Below the pieces are notes generated by a model that saw only the letters and a list, made by a program, of their open reading frames with translations, was not told the origin of the DNA and did no database searches. Below are positions 7,494-14,959 of a DNA stretch of 20,849 nt, piece after piece. Each line of letters begins with the position of its first letter. Positions within the stretch are counted from its first letter, which is position 1. Origin of the DNA: Acidobacteriota bacterium (GTDB lineage: Bacteria; Acidobacteriota; Terriglobia; Terriglobales; Acidobacteriaceae); assembly GCA_021802085.1 (NCBI GenBank), contig JAKAAZ010000037.1, forward strand, positions 1 to 20,849, written 5' to 3'. The position numbers and the translations under genes were made by a program.

Positions 7494-9577
7494 CGGGTGG
7501 CACCCCACAGCAGGAAGACCGCCAGCGCGATGAGCGCAACGCCAATCGTCCGCAGATAACTTTGCACTCGGCCGCCCTGTAGCAGCGCCAGCAGCTGGCC
7601 GCCGCGCGACACGGTTTCGCAGCCCTCGTCAAAGCCGGCATTCACGATGTTGGCGTCGAAGAAATTGTCGATCCACGCGAAGGCGAGCACGAGGTGGGAC
7701 ACGGTTTGCACCGCGCCGTTCCAGACCCAGCGGTCGAGCCAGTCGCACACGCGGGACCACCCGGTATTCAGCCGAACGATGGTTGCGCCGTAGAGCGCGT
7801 CCACATAAAAATTGTGTCCGAGGACGGAGAAAATATGGGGCTGAAGCTGCCCGAAGGCATCCGGGGCATCGGCGCTTTCAATCGGCCTGCGCCCGTAGAA
7901 CCACCAGCCGAGACCCAGGCCGAGAAACACAAGCAGGGAAGAGGCGAGCATGACGGACGCCACGCCAGGGCCCGAGAAGGCGGCAAAATTCAGGGTTGCC
8001 CGTTGGTCGTCGAGGAACGATTGGAACCATGGCCATGCCGGGGTGCCGACCAATCCCAGGAACACGGCGAAGGCCGCCAGAATGACCAGCGGGACGGTCA
8101 TGACCGCGGGGCTTTCATGGGGAGTGGCGGAGGCGTGGGACGCATGGGCGGCCTCGGAACTGTTTTCGGACAGGCGCGACTTGCCGGCAAACACGTAATA
8201 GACCTGCCGCGTCATGTAAAAAGCCGTCAGCAATGCGCCGAATGCGCCCAGATAAAAAGGCATCTTCGACACGCTCCATGTATTCGCGGCGTCGAGGATC
8301 GCGTCCTTGCTCCAGAAGCCGGAGAAAAACAGCGGAAATCCGCACAGCGCCAGCATTCCGGCGGTGTAGGCCAGAAAGGTAATGGGCATGGATTTTCGCA
8401 AACCGCCCATCTTGCGGATGTCCTGCTCGCCGCCGCAGCCGTGGATCACGGAGCCTGCGCCAAGGAAGAGGAGAGACTTGAAAAAGGCGTGGGTGATGAG
8501 ATGGAACATGCCCACGGCCACGCCGCCGACGCCGAGGCCCATCATCATGTAGCCAAGCTGCGAAATGGTGGAATAGGCGAGGATGCGCTTGATGTCGTAG
8601 TGCGCGATGGCAATGAGCGCGCCGAAGACGGCGGTGATGGCGCCGACCCAGGCGACAACGATCAGCGCGGTGGTGGGGACTAGCGGGCCAGCCAATCCGG
8701 CATGGACGCTCATCAGGGGATAGACGCGCGCGATGAGGAAGACACCCGCCGCGACCATGGTGGCCGCGTGAATCAAGGCGCTGACGGGAGTGGGGCCTTC
8801 CATGGCATCGGGCAGCCAGACATGCAGCGGGACCTGACCGGATTTTCCGGCGGCGCCGCAAAAGATGAGCAGCGCGATGCCGGTGGATGCGGCCATGCCC
8901 ACGGTTGTGATGTGAGCAACCAGAGCGGCAAGCGCGGAATGTTCGAGGCATCCAGCGCCGTGATCGTAGAACAGCAGCGTGCCCGTCTGCGCGTAGAGCC
9001 AGACCATACCGAGAAAGAATCCCAGGTCGCCAATGCGGGTGACGATGAAGGCCTTTTTCGCCGCTGCCGCCGCTTCCGGCTTGTGGTACCAGAAGCCGAT
9101 CAGCAGGTAGGAGGTGAGGCCGACAATCTCCCAGCACATGAAGAACAGGAGCAGGCTATTGGCGATGACGACGCCCAGCATGGCTCCGGCAAACAGGGAG
9201 AGGAAGCAGAAGAAGCGCGTGAAATTTTCATCGTGCTCCATGTAGCCGACGCTGAAGATAAAGATCAGCAGGCCGACAAAGGACACCATCACCAGCATGA
9301 TCGCGGTGAGCGGATCGAGCATCCAGCCCAGCTTCAACCACTCACCGCCAAACTGAAACCAGCGGAAATCGATGACCTGGCGCGTTTCCAGTCCCTGACT
9401 GCTGAGCGAGAGCACATGGGCAAAGGCGCAGAGGGAGAGCAGGAAGGAGAGGGCCAGGGAGCCGATGGCGAGCGAAGCGGCGAGGAGGCGGTTGCGCTGT
9501 TTCGCCAACGCGCTGATCCCCGCCGCCAGGATCGGCAGTACAGGCACCAGCCATAGGTTTTGGACAATCCAAGTCAT
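7490..9577 (-). CDS. nuoL: Complex I subunit L with an extended lateral helix
   Basis: A 695-residue distal antiporter subunit; E. coli NuoL has 613. The ATG at 9577 is used; a TTG five codons upstream lacks support. Key residues are E150 (MCWEIVGLTSYLL), K245 (GAAGKSGQVPLHVWLPDAMEG) and a lysine-aspartate pair in FWSKDAIL. A Ser/His-rich cytoplasmic loop follows the VFAGKSRL segment. The C-terminus should be the long amphipathic helix that runs along the other pumps and ends in a final membrane helix. Here residues 615-640 and 641-666 look like two tandem 26-residue units (DRWVWNGA and DANIVNAG in register), making the helix longer than in three-pump complexes. This matches the presence of two NuoM genes. 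It starts 110 bp after nuoK. Confidence 0.95.
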   Translation of the reverse strand: MTWIVQNLWLVPVLPILAAGISALAKQRNRLLAASLAIGSLALSFLLSLCAFAHVLSLSSQGLETRQVIDFRWFQFGGEWLKLGWMLDPLTAIMLVMVSFVGLLIFIFSVGYMEHDENFTRFFCFLSLFAGAMLGVVIANSLLLFFMCWEIVGLTSYLLIGFWYHKPEAAAAAKKAFIVTRIGDLGFFLGMVWLYAQTGTLLFYDHGAGCLEHSALAALVAHITTVGMAASTGIALLIFCGAAGKSGQVPLHVWLPDAMEGPTPVSALIHAATMVAAGVFLIARVYPLMSVHAGLAGPLVPTTALIVVAWVGAITAVFGALIAIAHYDIKRILAYSTISQLGYMMMGLGVGGVAVGMFHLITHAFFKSLLFLGAGSVIHGCGGEQDIRKMGGLRKSMPITFLAYTAGMLALCGFPLFFSGFWSKDAILDAANTWSVSKMPFYLGAFGALLTAFYMTRQVYYVFAGKSRLSENSSEAAHASHASATPHESPAVMTVPLVILAAFAVFLGLVGTPAWPWFQSFLDDQRATLNFAAFSGPGVASVMLASSLLVFLGLGLGWWFYGRRPIESADAPDAFGQLQPHIFSVLGHNFYVDALYGATIVRLNTGWSRVCDWLDRWVWNGAVQTVSHLVLAFAWIDNFFDANIVNAGFDEGCETVSRGGQLLALLQGGRVQSYLRTIGVALIALAVFLLWGATR

Positions 9578-9687
9578 GCAGGCCCAATCCAAGGTTGAAA
9601 AGCGGTTTCAAAACTGCGAGCGTTGCTCGCAATGCAAGCCGGGAGGTTTTCAAATCAAATGCAACATCAAATTTTTTTGTTTCTCTC
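9578..9687 (-). other. nuoK-nuoL intercistronic spacer with hairpin
   Basis: This 110-bp AT-rich gap interrupts an otherwise tight operon. On the transcribed strand TGCGAGC/GCTCGCA (plus 9615-9631) forms a 7-bp stem with a 3-base loop, followed by GTTTTG, which is terminator-like but short. An outer 8-bp inverted pair, AAGGTTGA at 9591-9598 and TCAACCTT at 9688-9695 (overlapping the nuoK stop), could bring the two ends of the spacer together. No open frame of interest is seen. Partial termination, attenuation or RNA processing are possible roles. Confidence 0.4.
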
Positions 9688-9999
9688 TCAACCTTTCATC
9701 GAATTCATCTGATCCAGTTCCGTGGTCTGCGAATGCCGGTAGGCGGCCAGAATGATACCCAGGCCAACCGCCGCCTCGGCGGCGGCAATGCTGATGGAAA
9801 AAATGGCGAACATGATTCCGGTGAGCGCCGCTGGGTTCGGCCCGTAGCGCCAAAAAGCAATGAAGTTCAGGTTGGCGGCGTTCAGCATCAACTCAATTCC
9901 AATCAGGACGAGAATGGCGCTGCGGCGCGTCAACGCGCCTGCCAGGCCAACGGAAAAGATAAGGGCGGACAACAGAAGATACCCTGTCAGCGGATTCAT
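9688..9999 (-). CDS. nuoK: Complex I subunit K
   Basis: A 103-residue membrane protein with three hydrophobic helices, the usual NuoK/ND4L size (about 100). The start is the ATG at 9999, which overlaps the nuoJ stop by four bases; the same frame is open further upstream but there it merely runs under nuoJ. The helix-2 motif GIELMLNAANLNFIAF contains the conserved glutamate used in the proton channel near the quinone chamber, and the helix-3 region SIAAAEAAVGLGI contains the second one. It sits between nuoJ and nuoL as in most bacteria. Nothing unusual is seen in the protein. Confidence 0.95.
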   Translation of the reverse strand: MNPLTGYLLLSALIFSVGLAGALTRRSAILVLIGIELMLNAANLNFIAFWRYGPNPAALTGIMFAIFSISIAAAEAAVGLGIILAAYRHSQTTELDQMNSMKG

Positions 10000-10496
10000 G
10001 GCGTCCTCCGCTTTTCGTGCATGGCAAGGACCACGGCGCCGATCATGGCCGCAGTCAATAGCAGGCCCATGATCTCCAATGGCAGAACATAGCCGTGCAT
10101 CAGCGCGTCGCCGATGGGATGGACGGCGGCCTCGACTGGCGGCGGCAGGACTTGCGATGCGAAGCCGCTGCGACAAATTGCCCAGGCCAGGACGACGAAT
10201 ACCGCGGCGGCAACCACGCTGCCCGTCATCCAGAAGGAGGAGAAGATCGGCTGCATCGCTGGCCCCGCGCTCTGCGTCATCATGATGACGAACACGGCGA
10301 GGATGGCAACCGCACCGACGTAGACGAGGACTTGCGTAAATCCGACGAACTGCGCGCCGAGCAGCAGGTAGAGCGCGGCCAGCCCGGCAAAGCCCAGCGT
10401 AAGGGCCAGGACGCAATGGATGAGGTTGCGCATCGCCATTGCCGCCACAGTTCCGGCAAGGGTCAGTGCGGCAAGGATGAGGAAGGTGACTGTCAT
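9996..10496 (-). CDS. nuoJ: Complex I subunit J
   Basis: A 166-residue protein with five predicted membrane helices, the NuoJ/ND6 family (184 residues in E. coli). The recognisable helix-3 core is FVGFTQVLVYVGAVAILAVFVIMM, which includes the pi-bulge tyrosine and glycine of the family that undergo the rotation coupled to quinone reduction. The N-terminus (TVAAMAMRNLIHCVLALTLGF) also fits. The ATG at 10496 has only a weak ribosome site: a GGAGA element is 16 bases upstream, too far to be optimal. It starts 101 bp after nuoH, where nuoI would normally be, and overlaps nuoK by four bases. Confidence 0.94.
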   Translation of the reverse strand: MTVTFLILAALTLAGTVAAMAMRNLIHCVLALTLGFAGLAALYLLLGAQFVGFTQVLVYVGAVAILAVFVIMMTQSAGPAMQPIFSSFWMTGSVVAAAVFVVLAWAICRSGFASQVLPPPVEAAVHPIGDALMHGYVLPLEIMGLLLTAAMIGAVVLAMHEKRRTP

Positions 10497-10597
10497 GTTA
10501 CGTTCGGCGAGTTCTCCAATGCATTTTCAACCATTTCAGTGACCGAGATTCAGGCTGTCACATCCAGACACGGCGCGATGTGACCTTCATCACGACC
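10497..10597 (-). other. nuoH-nuoJ spacer with alternative hairpins, at the canonical nuoI position
   Basis: A 101-bp non-coding gap. A perfect 8-bp inverted repeat, GTCACATC (10557-10564) and GATGTGAC (10577-10584), has a 12-base loop. The first arm can alternatively pair with GTGAC at 10539-10543, so two mutually exclusive stems are possible. In the common gene order nuoI lies here; in this operon it lies upstream of nuoH. No remnant of nuoI is recognised. Confidence 0.4.
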
Positions 10598-11794
10598 TCA
10601 CTCTGCAAAACGATAGTGGCGCACTGCAAACTTCTTTCCCTGCTTCAGACTGCGACTTAACAGGATAGCTGGAGCAACCAGCAACGCGATGCAGACGAGC
10701 CATCGCACAATTCCAGCAGGCATGAAATGCCAGACACCCGCGACGAACAGGTTGAGCAGCGTCATGGGCAGCATGAATTGCCACGCAAAGCTCATCAACT
10801 GGTCCATGCGCAGACGCGGAAGCGTGCCGCGAATCCAGATGAAGATCAGAATCAGCAGTACCAGTTTTGCGAAGAACCAGAGATAGGACGGAATCCACGT
10901 CAGGAACGAGAACGGCGCTGCCCAGCCGCCCAGAAACAGCGTGATCGCCATGGCGCTGGTGGCGAACATACCCAGGTACTCTCCCAGGAAAAAGAGCGCA
11001 AATTTGAAGCCGGAATATTCAATGTAATAGCCCGCGATGATTTCCGATTCGCCTTCCGGCAGATCGAAGGGCGAGCGATTGGATTCGGCGGTGGCGGCAA
11101 TCATGAAGAGGGCGAATCCGGCAAATCCCCAGGGCGTGAAGACGAACCAGTGCGGCCAGATGCCGGTATAGCTGGCCTGCATGTCGACAATGGAGACGGT
11201 GGAAAGCGAGCCAGCCGCCATGATGACCACGATGGAGGCAAGAACCAGCGGCACCTCATAGCTGATCATTTGCGCGATGGCGCGCATGGCGCCTAGAAGG
11301 GAATATTTATTGCGGCTCGACCAGCCGGCCATGAAGACGGCCAGCTCGACCAGTGAGCCGACCGCGAAAAAATACAGTACGCCGGCGTTCAGATTGACCA
11401 GCACCATGTTGCGACCGACAGGCAACACAGCATAGGCCAGGAATGCCGCCATGACCAGCAATACGGGCGCCAGAAAATGCACCAATTGGTCGGCGGTGCG
11501 AGGGACAAGATCTTCTTTTGTCAGGGATTTGACGCCGTCGGCGAGCGGCTGAAAGAAACCGCAAGGGCCGACTCGGTTGGGACCGTAGCGATTCTGCATC
11601 CGCCCCAGACCTTTGCGCTCCAGAACGGTGGTAATGGCGAACAAGAGCGCAAACACGAGGACGATGGCGATGACAGAAAGAATGGCGGAAGAGATCGACT
11701 GGAATTCGGCAGGCAGATCGCTAACAAGACGATGCTGCGACGTCACAAAAATCTGGTCGATCTGGTCGATAGCTTGGAACATCGAAAGGGTCAT
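10598..11794 (-). CDS. nuoH: Complex I subunit H
   Basis: A 398-residue membrane subunit (NuoH/ND1) that forms the quinone entry channel at the junction of peripheral and membrane arms. Diagnostic motifs are ERKGLGRMQNRYGPNRVGP (59-77), AESNRSPFDLPEGESE in the middle loop with its cluster of acidic residues, FFLGEYLGMF, and RGTLPRLRMDQLM near the C-terminus. Eight or more membrane helices are visible. It is somewhat longer than E. coli NuoH (325) because of an N-terminal extension of about 35 residues before the first helix and a basic tail. The ATG at 11794 overlaps the nuoI stop by four bases. Having nuoI before nuoH reverses the usual order. Confidence 0.96.
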   Translation of the reverse strand: MTLSMFQAIDQIDQIFVTSQHRLVSDLPAEFQSISSAILSVIAIVLVFALLFAITTVLERKGLGRMQNRYGPNRVGPCGFFQPLADGVKSLTKEDLVPRTADQLVHFLAPVLLVMAAFLAYAVLPVGRNMVLVNLNAGVLYFFAVGSLVELAVFMAGWSSRNKYSLLGAMRAIAQMISYEVPLVLASIVVIMAAGSLSTVSIVDMQASYTGIWPHWFVFTPWGFAGFALFMIAATAESNRSPFDLPEGESEIIAGYYIEYSGFKFALFFLGEYLGMFATSAMAITLFLGGWAAPFSFLTWIPSYLWFFAKLVLLILIFIWIRGTLPRLRMDQLMSFAWQFMLPMTLLNLFVAGVWHFMPAGIVRWLVCIALLVAPAILLSRSLKQGKKFAVRHYRFAE

Positions 11795-12408
11795 TTCTCT
11801 GTCGCCACCTCAACGGATGTGGACGCGGCAGCCGCTGCAATCGCGGCAGCCTTCGCGTCCGCGGCCGCCTTGGCCTTGGCCGCGACCTTGGCCCGTTCCT
11901 CGGCCAGCGCCGCATCCACGGCAGCCGCCTCGATGGGATGGATTTGCCGGTAGTACTCGTTCGGCTTGGCCAGTTCTTTCTTGTCCCACAGCAGGCCGGC
12001 GAAGCGGTTGTTGGTGCTGTGTTCGAATGCGACATCCATCTTGATGGCGTCGAAGGGACAGACCTCGACGCAAATCTGGCAGCTCATGCAAACGGAGACG
12101 TCGATATTGAAAACCTTGGGGTAAAACTGCGGCTTTCCTACTGCGTCGGGCTTCTTGTCCGTACTTTTTTCAATGAAGATGCACTTCGGCGGACATTCTT
12201 TTTCGCAAATGAAGCAAGAGACGCAGCGCATCCCCTGTTGCCAATCTTCGCCGTCGTAGACAAGGAAGGGAAAATTGCGCGCCGCCTCAATCTGCGGCAA
12301 CCGCTGCTCCGGAAACTGAACGGTGGTAAGTCGATCTTTGCTGACGTAACTGCCGAAAAAATTCCGGGCTGTTTCCGCCAGACCCTTCAGGATGCCTTCA
12401 CCAAACAC
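11791..12408 (-). CDS. nuoI: Complex I subunit I, 2[4Fe-4S] ferredoxin-type
   Basis: The peripheral-arm subunit that carries clusters N6a and N6b and passes electrons to NuoB. Two CxxCxxCxxxCP motifs are intact: C62/C65/C68/C72 (CVSCFICEKECP) and C107/C110/C113/C117 (CMSCQICVEVCP). I chose the GTG at 12408 (205 residues) because GAGG sits 8 bases upstream; a TTG at 12456 would add 16 residues but has no ribosome site and lies inside a strong hairpin. The C-terminal 40 residues are an Ala/Lys-rich tail (KAKAAADAKAAAIAAAAAS) not found in most NuoI. It is four-base overlapped with nuoH. Without NuoG nearby, this subunit could be where an external ferredoxin docks (inference). Confidence 0.93.
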   Translation of the reverse strand: MFGEGILKGLAETARNFFGSYVSKDRLTTVQFPEQRLPQIEAARNFPFLVYDGEDWQQGMRCVSCFICEKECPPKCIFIEKSTDKKPDAVGKPQFYPKVFNIDVSVCMSCQICVEVCPFDAIKMDVAFEHSTNNRFAGLLWDKKELAKPNEYYRQIHPIEAAAVDAALAEERAKVAAKAKAAADAKAAAIAAAAASTSVEVATEK

Positions 12409-12447
12409 AGAGTCAACCTCGATTCGAAATGATGATTGCCGGATGAT

Positions 12448-12478
12448 CCCACTCAAGCCAAAGGACGGCTTGAATGGG
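12448..12478 (-). other. Strong intercistronic stem-loop between nuoD and nuoI
   Basis: CCCACTCAAGCC (12448-12459) and GGCTTGAATGGG (12467-12478) form a 12-bp stem with a single mismatch that becomes a G-U pair in the minus-strand RNA, around a 7-base loop. It begins 15 bases after the nuoD stop and has no T-run, so it more likely affects processing or stability than termination. It argues against the TTG start for nuoI that would lie within the stem. Confidence 0.5.
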
Positions 12479-12493
12479 CCACCAACCAGACAC

Positions 12494-13651
12494 TCATCGG
12501 TCCACTTCTCCCATCACGATGTCAATGCTCCCCAAAATCACGACGACGTCGGCGACGTTGTGGCCGATACACAGTTCCTCCAGCACAGTCAGGTTGACCA
12601 AGCTGGGCGGACGCACGCGATACCGATACGGGTTCGACGATCCATCGCTGATGAGGTAAAAGCCGAGGTCCCCCTTGGGCGCTTCGATGTGCGCATAGGC
12701 CTCACCAGGTTTTGGACGAAATCCGCGAATCTTCGTTTTCGGATCGACGATTGGACCGGCTGGAATGTCTCGCAAGGCCAGCTCCAGAATTTTGAGGGAC
12801 TCGCGCATTTCCAGCAGACGGACCATGTAGCGGTCGTACGTGTCGCCGTGCTCGCCCAGCGGAATTTTGAATGCAAACCGATCGTAGATGCCGTATTTGT
12901 CCGCCTTGCGGACGTCGTAATTGACGCCGGAGGCCCGCAGCACCGGCCCGCTGACGCCGGCATTGACGGCGAATTCCTTCGACAACACGCCCACGCCCTG
13001 GGTGCGGGCCATCAGGATCTCATTGCTGGCAAGCAGCTGTTCAAATTCATCCAGAAATCGCGGGAAGGACGCGACCGCAGCCCGCGCCTGTTCGATCCAT
13101 CCCGCGGGCAAATCCACGCGGCAGCCGCCGAAGCGCATATAGTTGCACATCATGCGCGCGCCGGTGAGCGATTCGAACAGGTCGAGAATCTTTTCCCGCT
13201 CACGAAATGCGTACATCAACGGCGTCCCGCTGGCGCCCATGTCCTGCGTCAAAAATCCGATGAGGCACGCGTGGTTCTGGAAGCGGGTCAGCTCCGCGGT
13301 GATGATGCGGATGTATTCGGCGCGTTCCGGGACCTGGATTCCAGCCAGCTTTTCGACTGCGAGCGCGTAGGCCCAGTTGTTGGTGAGAGAGCAGAAATAG
13401 TCGAGACGGTCGGTGTACGGCATGGAGCCGAGGTAGCTTTCGTTCTCGGCAATTTTCTCGTGATTGCGATGCAGGTAGCCGAACACCGGCTTCAGTTTCA
13501 CGATGCGCTCGCCGTCCAGCACGACATCCATGCGAAAAACGCCATGTGTGGAAGGGTGCTGCGGACCCATCGAGACTTCCAGCCATTGGCCTTCGTCGTT
13601 CGCGCCTGGCGACTTGGGAATGATGCGGATGGCCTCGGTCGCAGTGCTCAT
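12494..13651 (-). CDS. nuoD: Complex I subunit D (49-kDa type)
   Basis: A 385-residue soluble subunit that shapes the quinone-binding site together with NuoB; it descends from the large subunit of NiFe hydrogenases but lacks the nickel ligands. Family motifs are MGPQHPSTHGVFR near the N-terminus, FGYLHRNHEKIAE, SLTNNWAYALAVEKLAG, ASGVNYDVRKADKYGIYDRF and the C-terminal IVMGEVDR. It is a stand-alone NuoD, not fused to NuoC as in E. coli. The ATG at 13651 overlaps the nuoC stop by four bases. After its stop there is an 85-bp gap with a stem-loop before nuoI. Confidence 0.97.
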   Translation of the reverse strand: MSTATEAIRIIPKSPGANDEGQWLEVSMGPQHPSTHGVFRMDVVLDGERIVKLKPVFGYLHRNHEKIAENESYLGSMPYTDRLDYFCSLTNNWAYALAVEKLAGIQVPERAEYIRIITAELTRFQNHACLIGFLTQDMGASGTPLMYAFREREKILDLFESLTGARMMCNYMRFGGCRVDLPAGWIEQARAAVASFPRFLDEFEQLLASNEILMARTQGVGVLSKEFAVNAGVSGPVLRASGVNYDVRKADKYGIYDRFAFKIPLGEHGDTYDRYMVRLLEMRESLKILELALRDIPAGPIVDPKTKIRGFRPKPGEAYAHIEAPKGDLGFYLISDGSSNPYRYRVRPPSLVNLTVLEELCIGHNVADVVVILGSIDIVMGEVDR

Positions 13652-14280
13652 TGCACTCCCATAATGGTGCGGTGTTGTCTTGCGCGTTCGAGGACCTCGT
13701 CGTGCGGTGTGGGTTCGTATTCGAAATCATCCGGCTCGACGTAATCCCTGCGCATGGGGTGGTCTTGAAAGCCGTCCCACATCAGGATGCGGCGCAGATC
13801 TGGATGCCCGTCGAAGATGACGCCGTAGAGATCGAAGATTTCGCGCTCCTGAAATTCGGCGCTGCGCCAGACGGGGGTCAGGGAGGGCAGGTGAACCCGG
13901 TCGGCGCGATCTTCCGTGCTCATCCGGAGGATGACGGGCCCGTGTTTTTTCTCCATGGAGTAGAGGTGGTAGACGACTTCAAGATGGCCGAGGGTCTGGG
14001 TCTTCCTGACTTCCTCGACCTCTTGCTCTACGCCGTCGACAAGCTTTTTGATTTTCACTTTTTCTGAAATTTCCTTGCCAGGCCAATCGACGCCGGTGAC
14101 GTTGGAGCAGTAGTCGAGGCGGAGGGGTTCGGCGTCGCGCAAAAATGTGGCGATGGCGACTGCATGTGCGGGATCGATCCGCAGGGAATGCTGGCCCGAC
14201 GGGCTGGGGTTCGAGACAATTTCCAGCACGCAGCCGGGAACGTTCGCTTCAATCTCGGACTCAATCGTTTCCAGCGTCAT
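13648..14280 (-). CDS. nuoC: Complex I subunit C (30-kDa type)
   Basis: A 210-residue hydrophilic peripheral-arm subunit, a structural partner of NuoD. The signature EREIFDLYGVIFDGHPDLRRIL (about residues 147-168) is complete, followed by HPMRRDYVEP. A charged insertion of roughly 25 residues (KVKIKKLVDGVEQEVEEVRK) interrupts the region between VDWPGKE and GHLEVVYHLYS; many NuoC proteins have only a short loop there. The ATG at 14280 overlaps the nuoB end by 20 bases and the stop overlaps nuoD by four, so B, C and D form a tightly coupled block. Confidence 0.95.
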   Translation of the reverse strand: MTLETIESEIEANVPGCVLEIVSNPSPSGQHSLRIDPAHAVAIATFLRDAEPLRLDYCSNVTGVDWPGKEISEKVKIKKLVDGVEQEVEEVRKTQTLGHLEVVYHLYSMEKKHGPVILRMSTEDRADRVHLPSLTPVWRSAEFQEREIFDLYGVIFDGHPDLRRILMWDGFQDHPMRRDYVEPDDFEYEPTPHDEVLERARQHRTIMGVQ

Positions 14281-14902
14281 CCGTCCCTGCCAAAGAGATG
14301 TTCACTAAAGGAGCTTGCCATACCTCGGGATTTTGCGATGGATCGAGGTCATGCGCGCCAAATTCCGGCACGATAAATTCGCTGGGCGCATCGGCCTGCA
14401 AATGGCGGGGCCTATCGGGTCCCGTGAGCGGCTGTCGATCGATCATTTTCTGCAAGGTCATCAGCGCGTCGATCAAGGCTTCCGGCCGCGGCGGGCAGCC
14501 GGGAATGTACACATCGACGGGAATGTAGCGATCGATCCCTTTCAGCACGTTGTAGCCCTGCTTGAACGGGCCGCCGGAGATGGCGCAGGCGCCCATGGAG
14601 ATAACGTATTTCGGCTCGGCCATCTGGTTGTAGAGCCGCACCACCTGGGGGGCCATTTTTTTGGTGACGGTGCCGGCGACGATCATCAGGTCGGCCTGTC
14701 GCGGGGAGGGACGGAAAACCTCCGCGCCGAAGCGCGCCATGTCGTAGCGGGCCATACTGGCGGCAATCATTTCAATGGCGCAGCAGGCGAGGCCGAAATT
14801 CAACGGCCAGAGGGAGTTTTTGCGGCCCCAGTTGTAGAGTTCCTGCAGGGTGGTGGCGACAATCCCTTGCTTGCGCAACTCCGATTTCAGATTTTCATCC
14901 AT
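14261..14902 (-). CDS. nuoB: Complex I subunit B, N2 cluster protein
   Basis: A 213-residue subunit that holds the terminal [4Fe-4S] cluster N2, which reduces quinone. The four ligands are in place: adjacent C40 and C41 (GLACCAIEM), C106 (SMGACAISGGPF) and C136 (PGCPPRPEAL), with family-typical spacing. I used the ATG at 14902, preceded by AAGG 9 bases upstream, in place of a TTG three codons earlier. The C-terminal 45 residues past the conserved core are variable. It lies 57 bp after nuoA and overlaps nuoC by 20 bases. Confidence 0.96.
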   Translation of the reverse strand: MDENLKSELRKQGIVATTLQELYNWGRKNSLWPLNFGLACCAIEMIAASMARYDMARFGAEVFRPSPRQADLMIVAGTVTKKMAPQVVRLYNQMAEPKYVISMGACAISGGPFKQGYNVLKGIDRYIPVDVYIPGCPPRPEALIDALMTLQKMIDRQPLTGPDRPRHLQADAPSEFIVPEFGAHDLDPSQNPEVWQAPLVNISLAGTDDAGND

Positions 14903-14959
14903 GCAAAACAACCTTCAGTGCTCTCTCTAGTGAGACTGCTCGACAGCCTGAAACGTTCT

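Noticed and set aside
10539..10584. GTCACATC/GATGTGAC repeat as a second CRP site
   Set aside because: The half-sites are in the wrong orientation and spacing (TCACA before TGTGA with a long loop); it is better read as an RNA hairpin.
12409..12456. TTG start of nuoI at 12456
   Set aside because: It has no ribosome site and sits within a 12-bp stem-loop; the GTG at 12408 has GAGG at good spacing.
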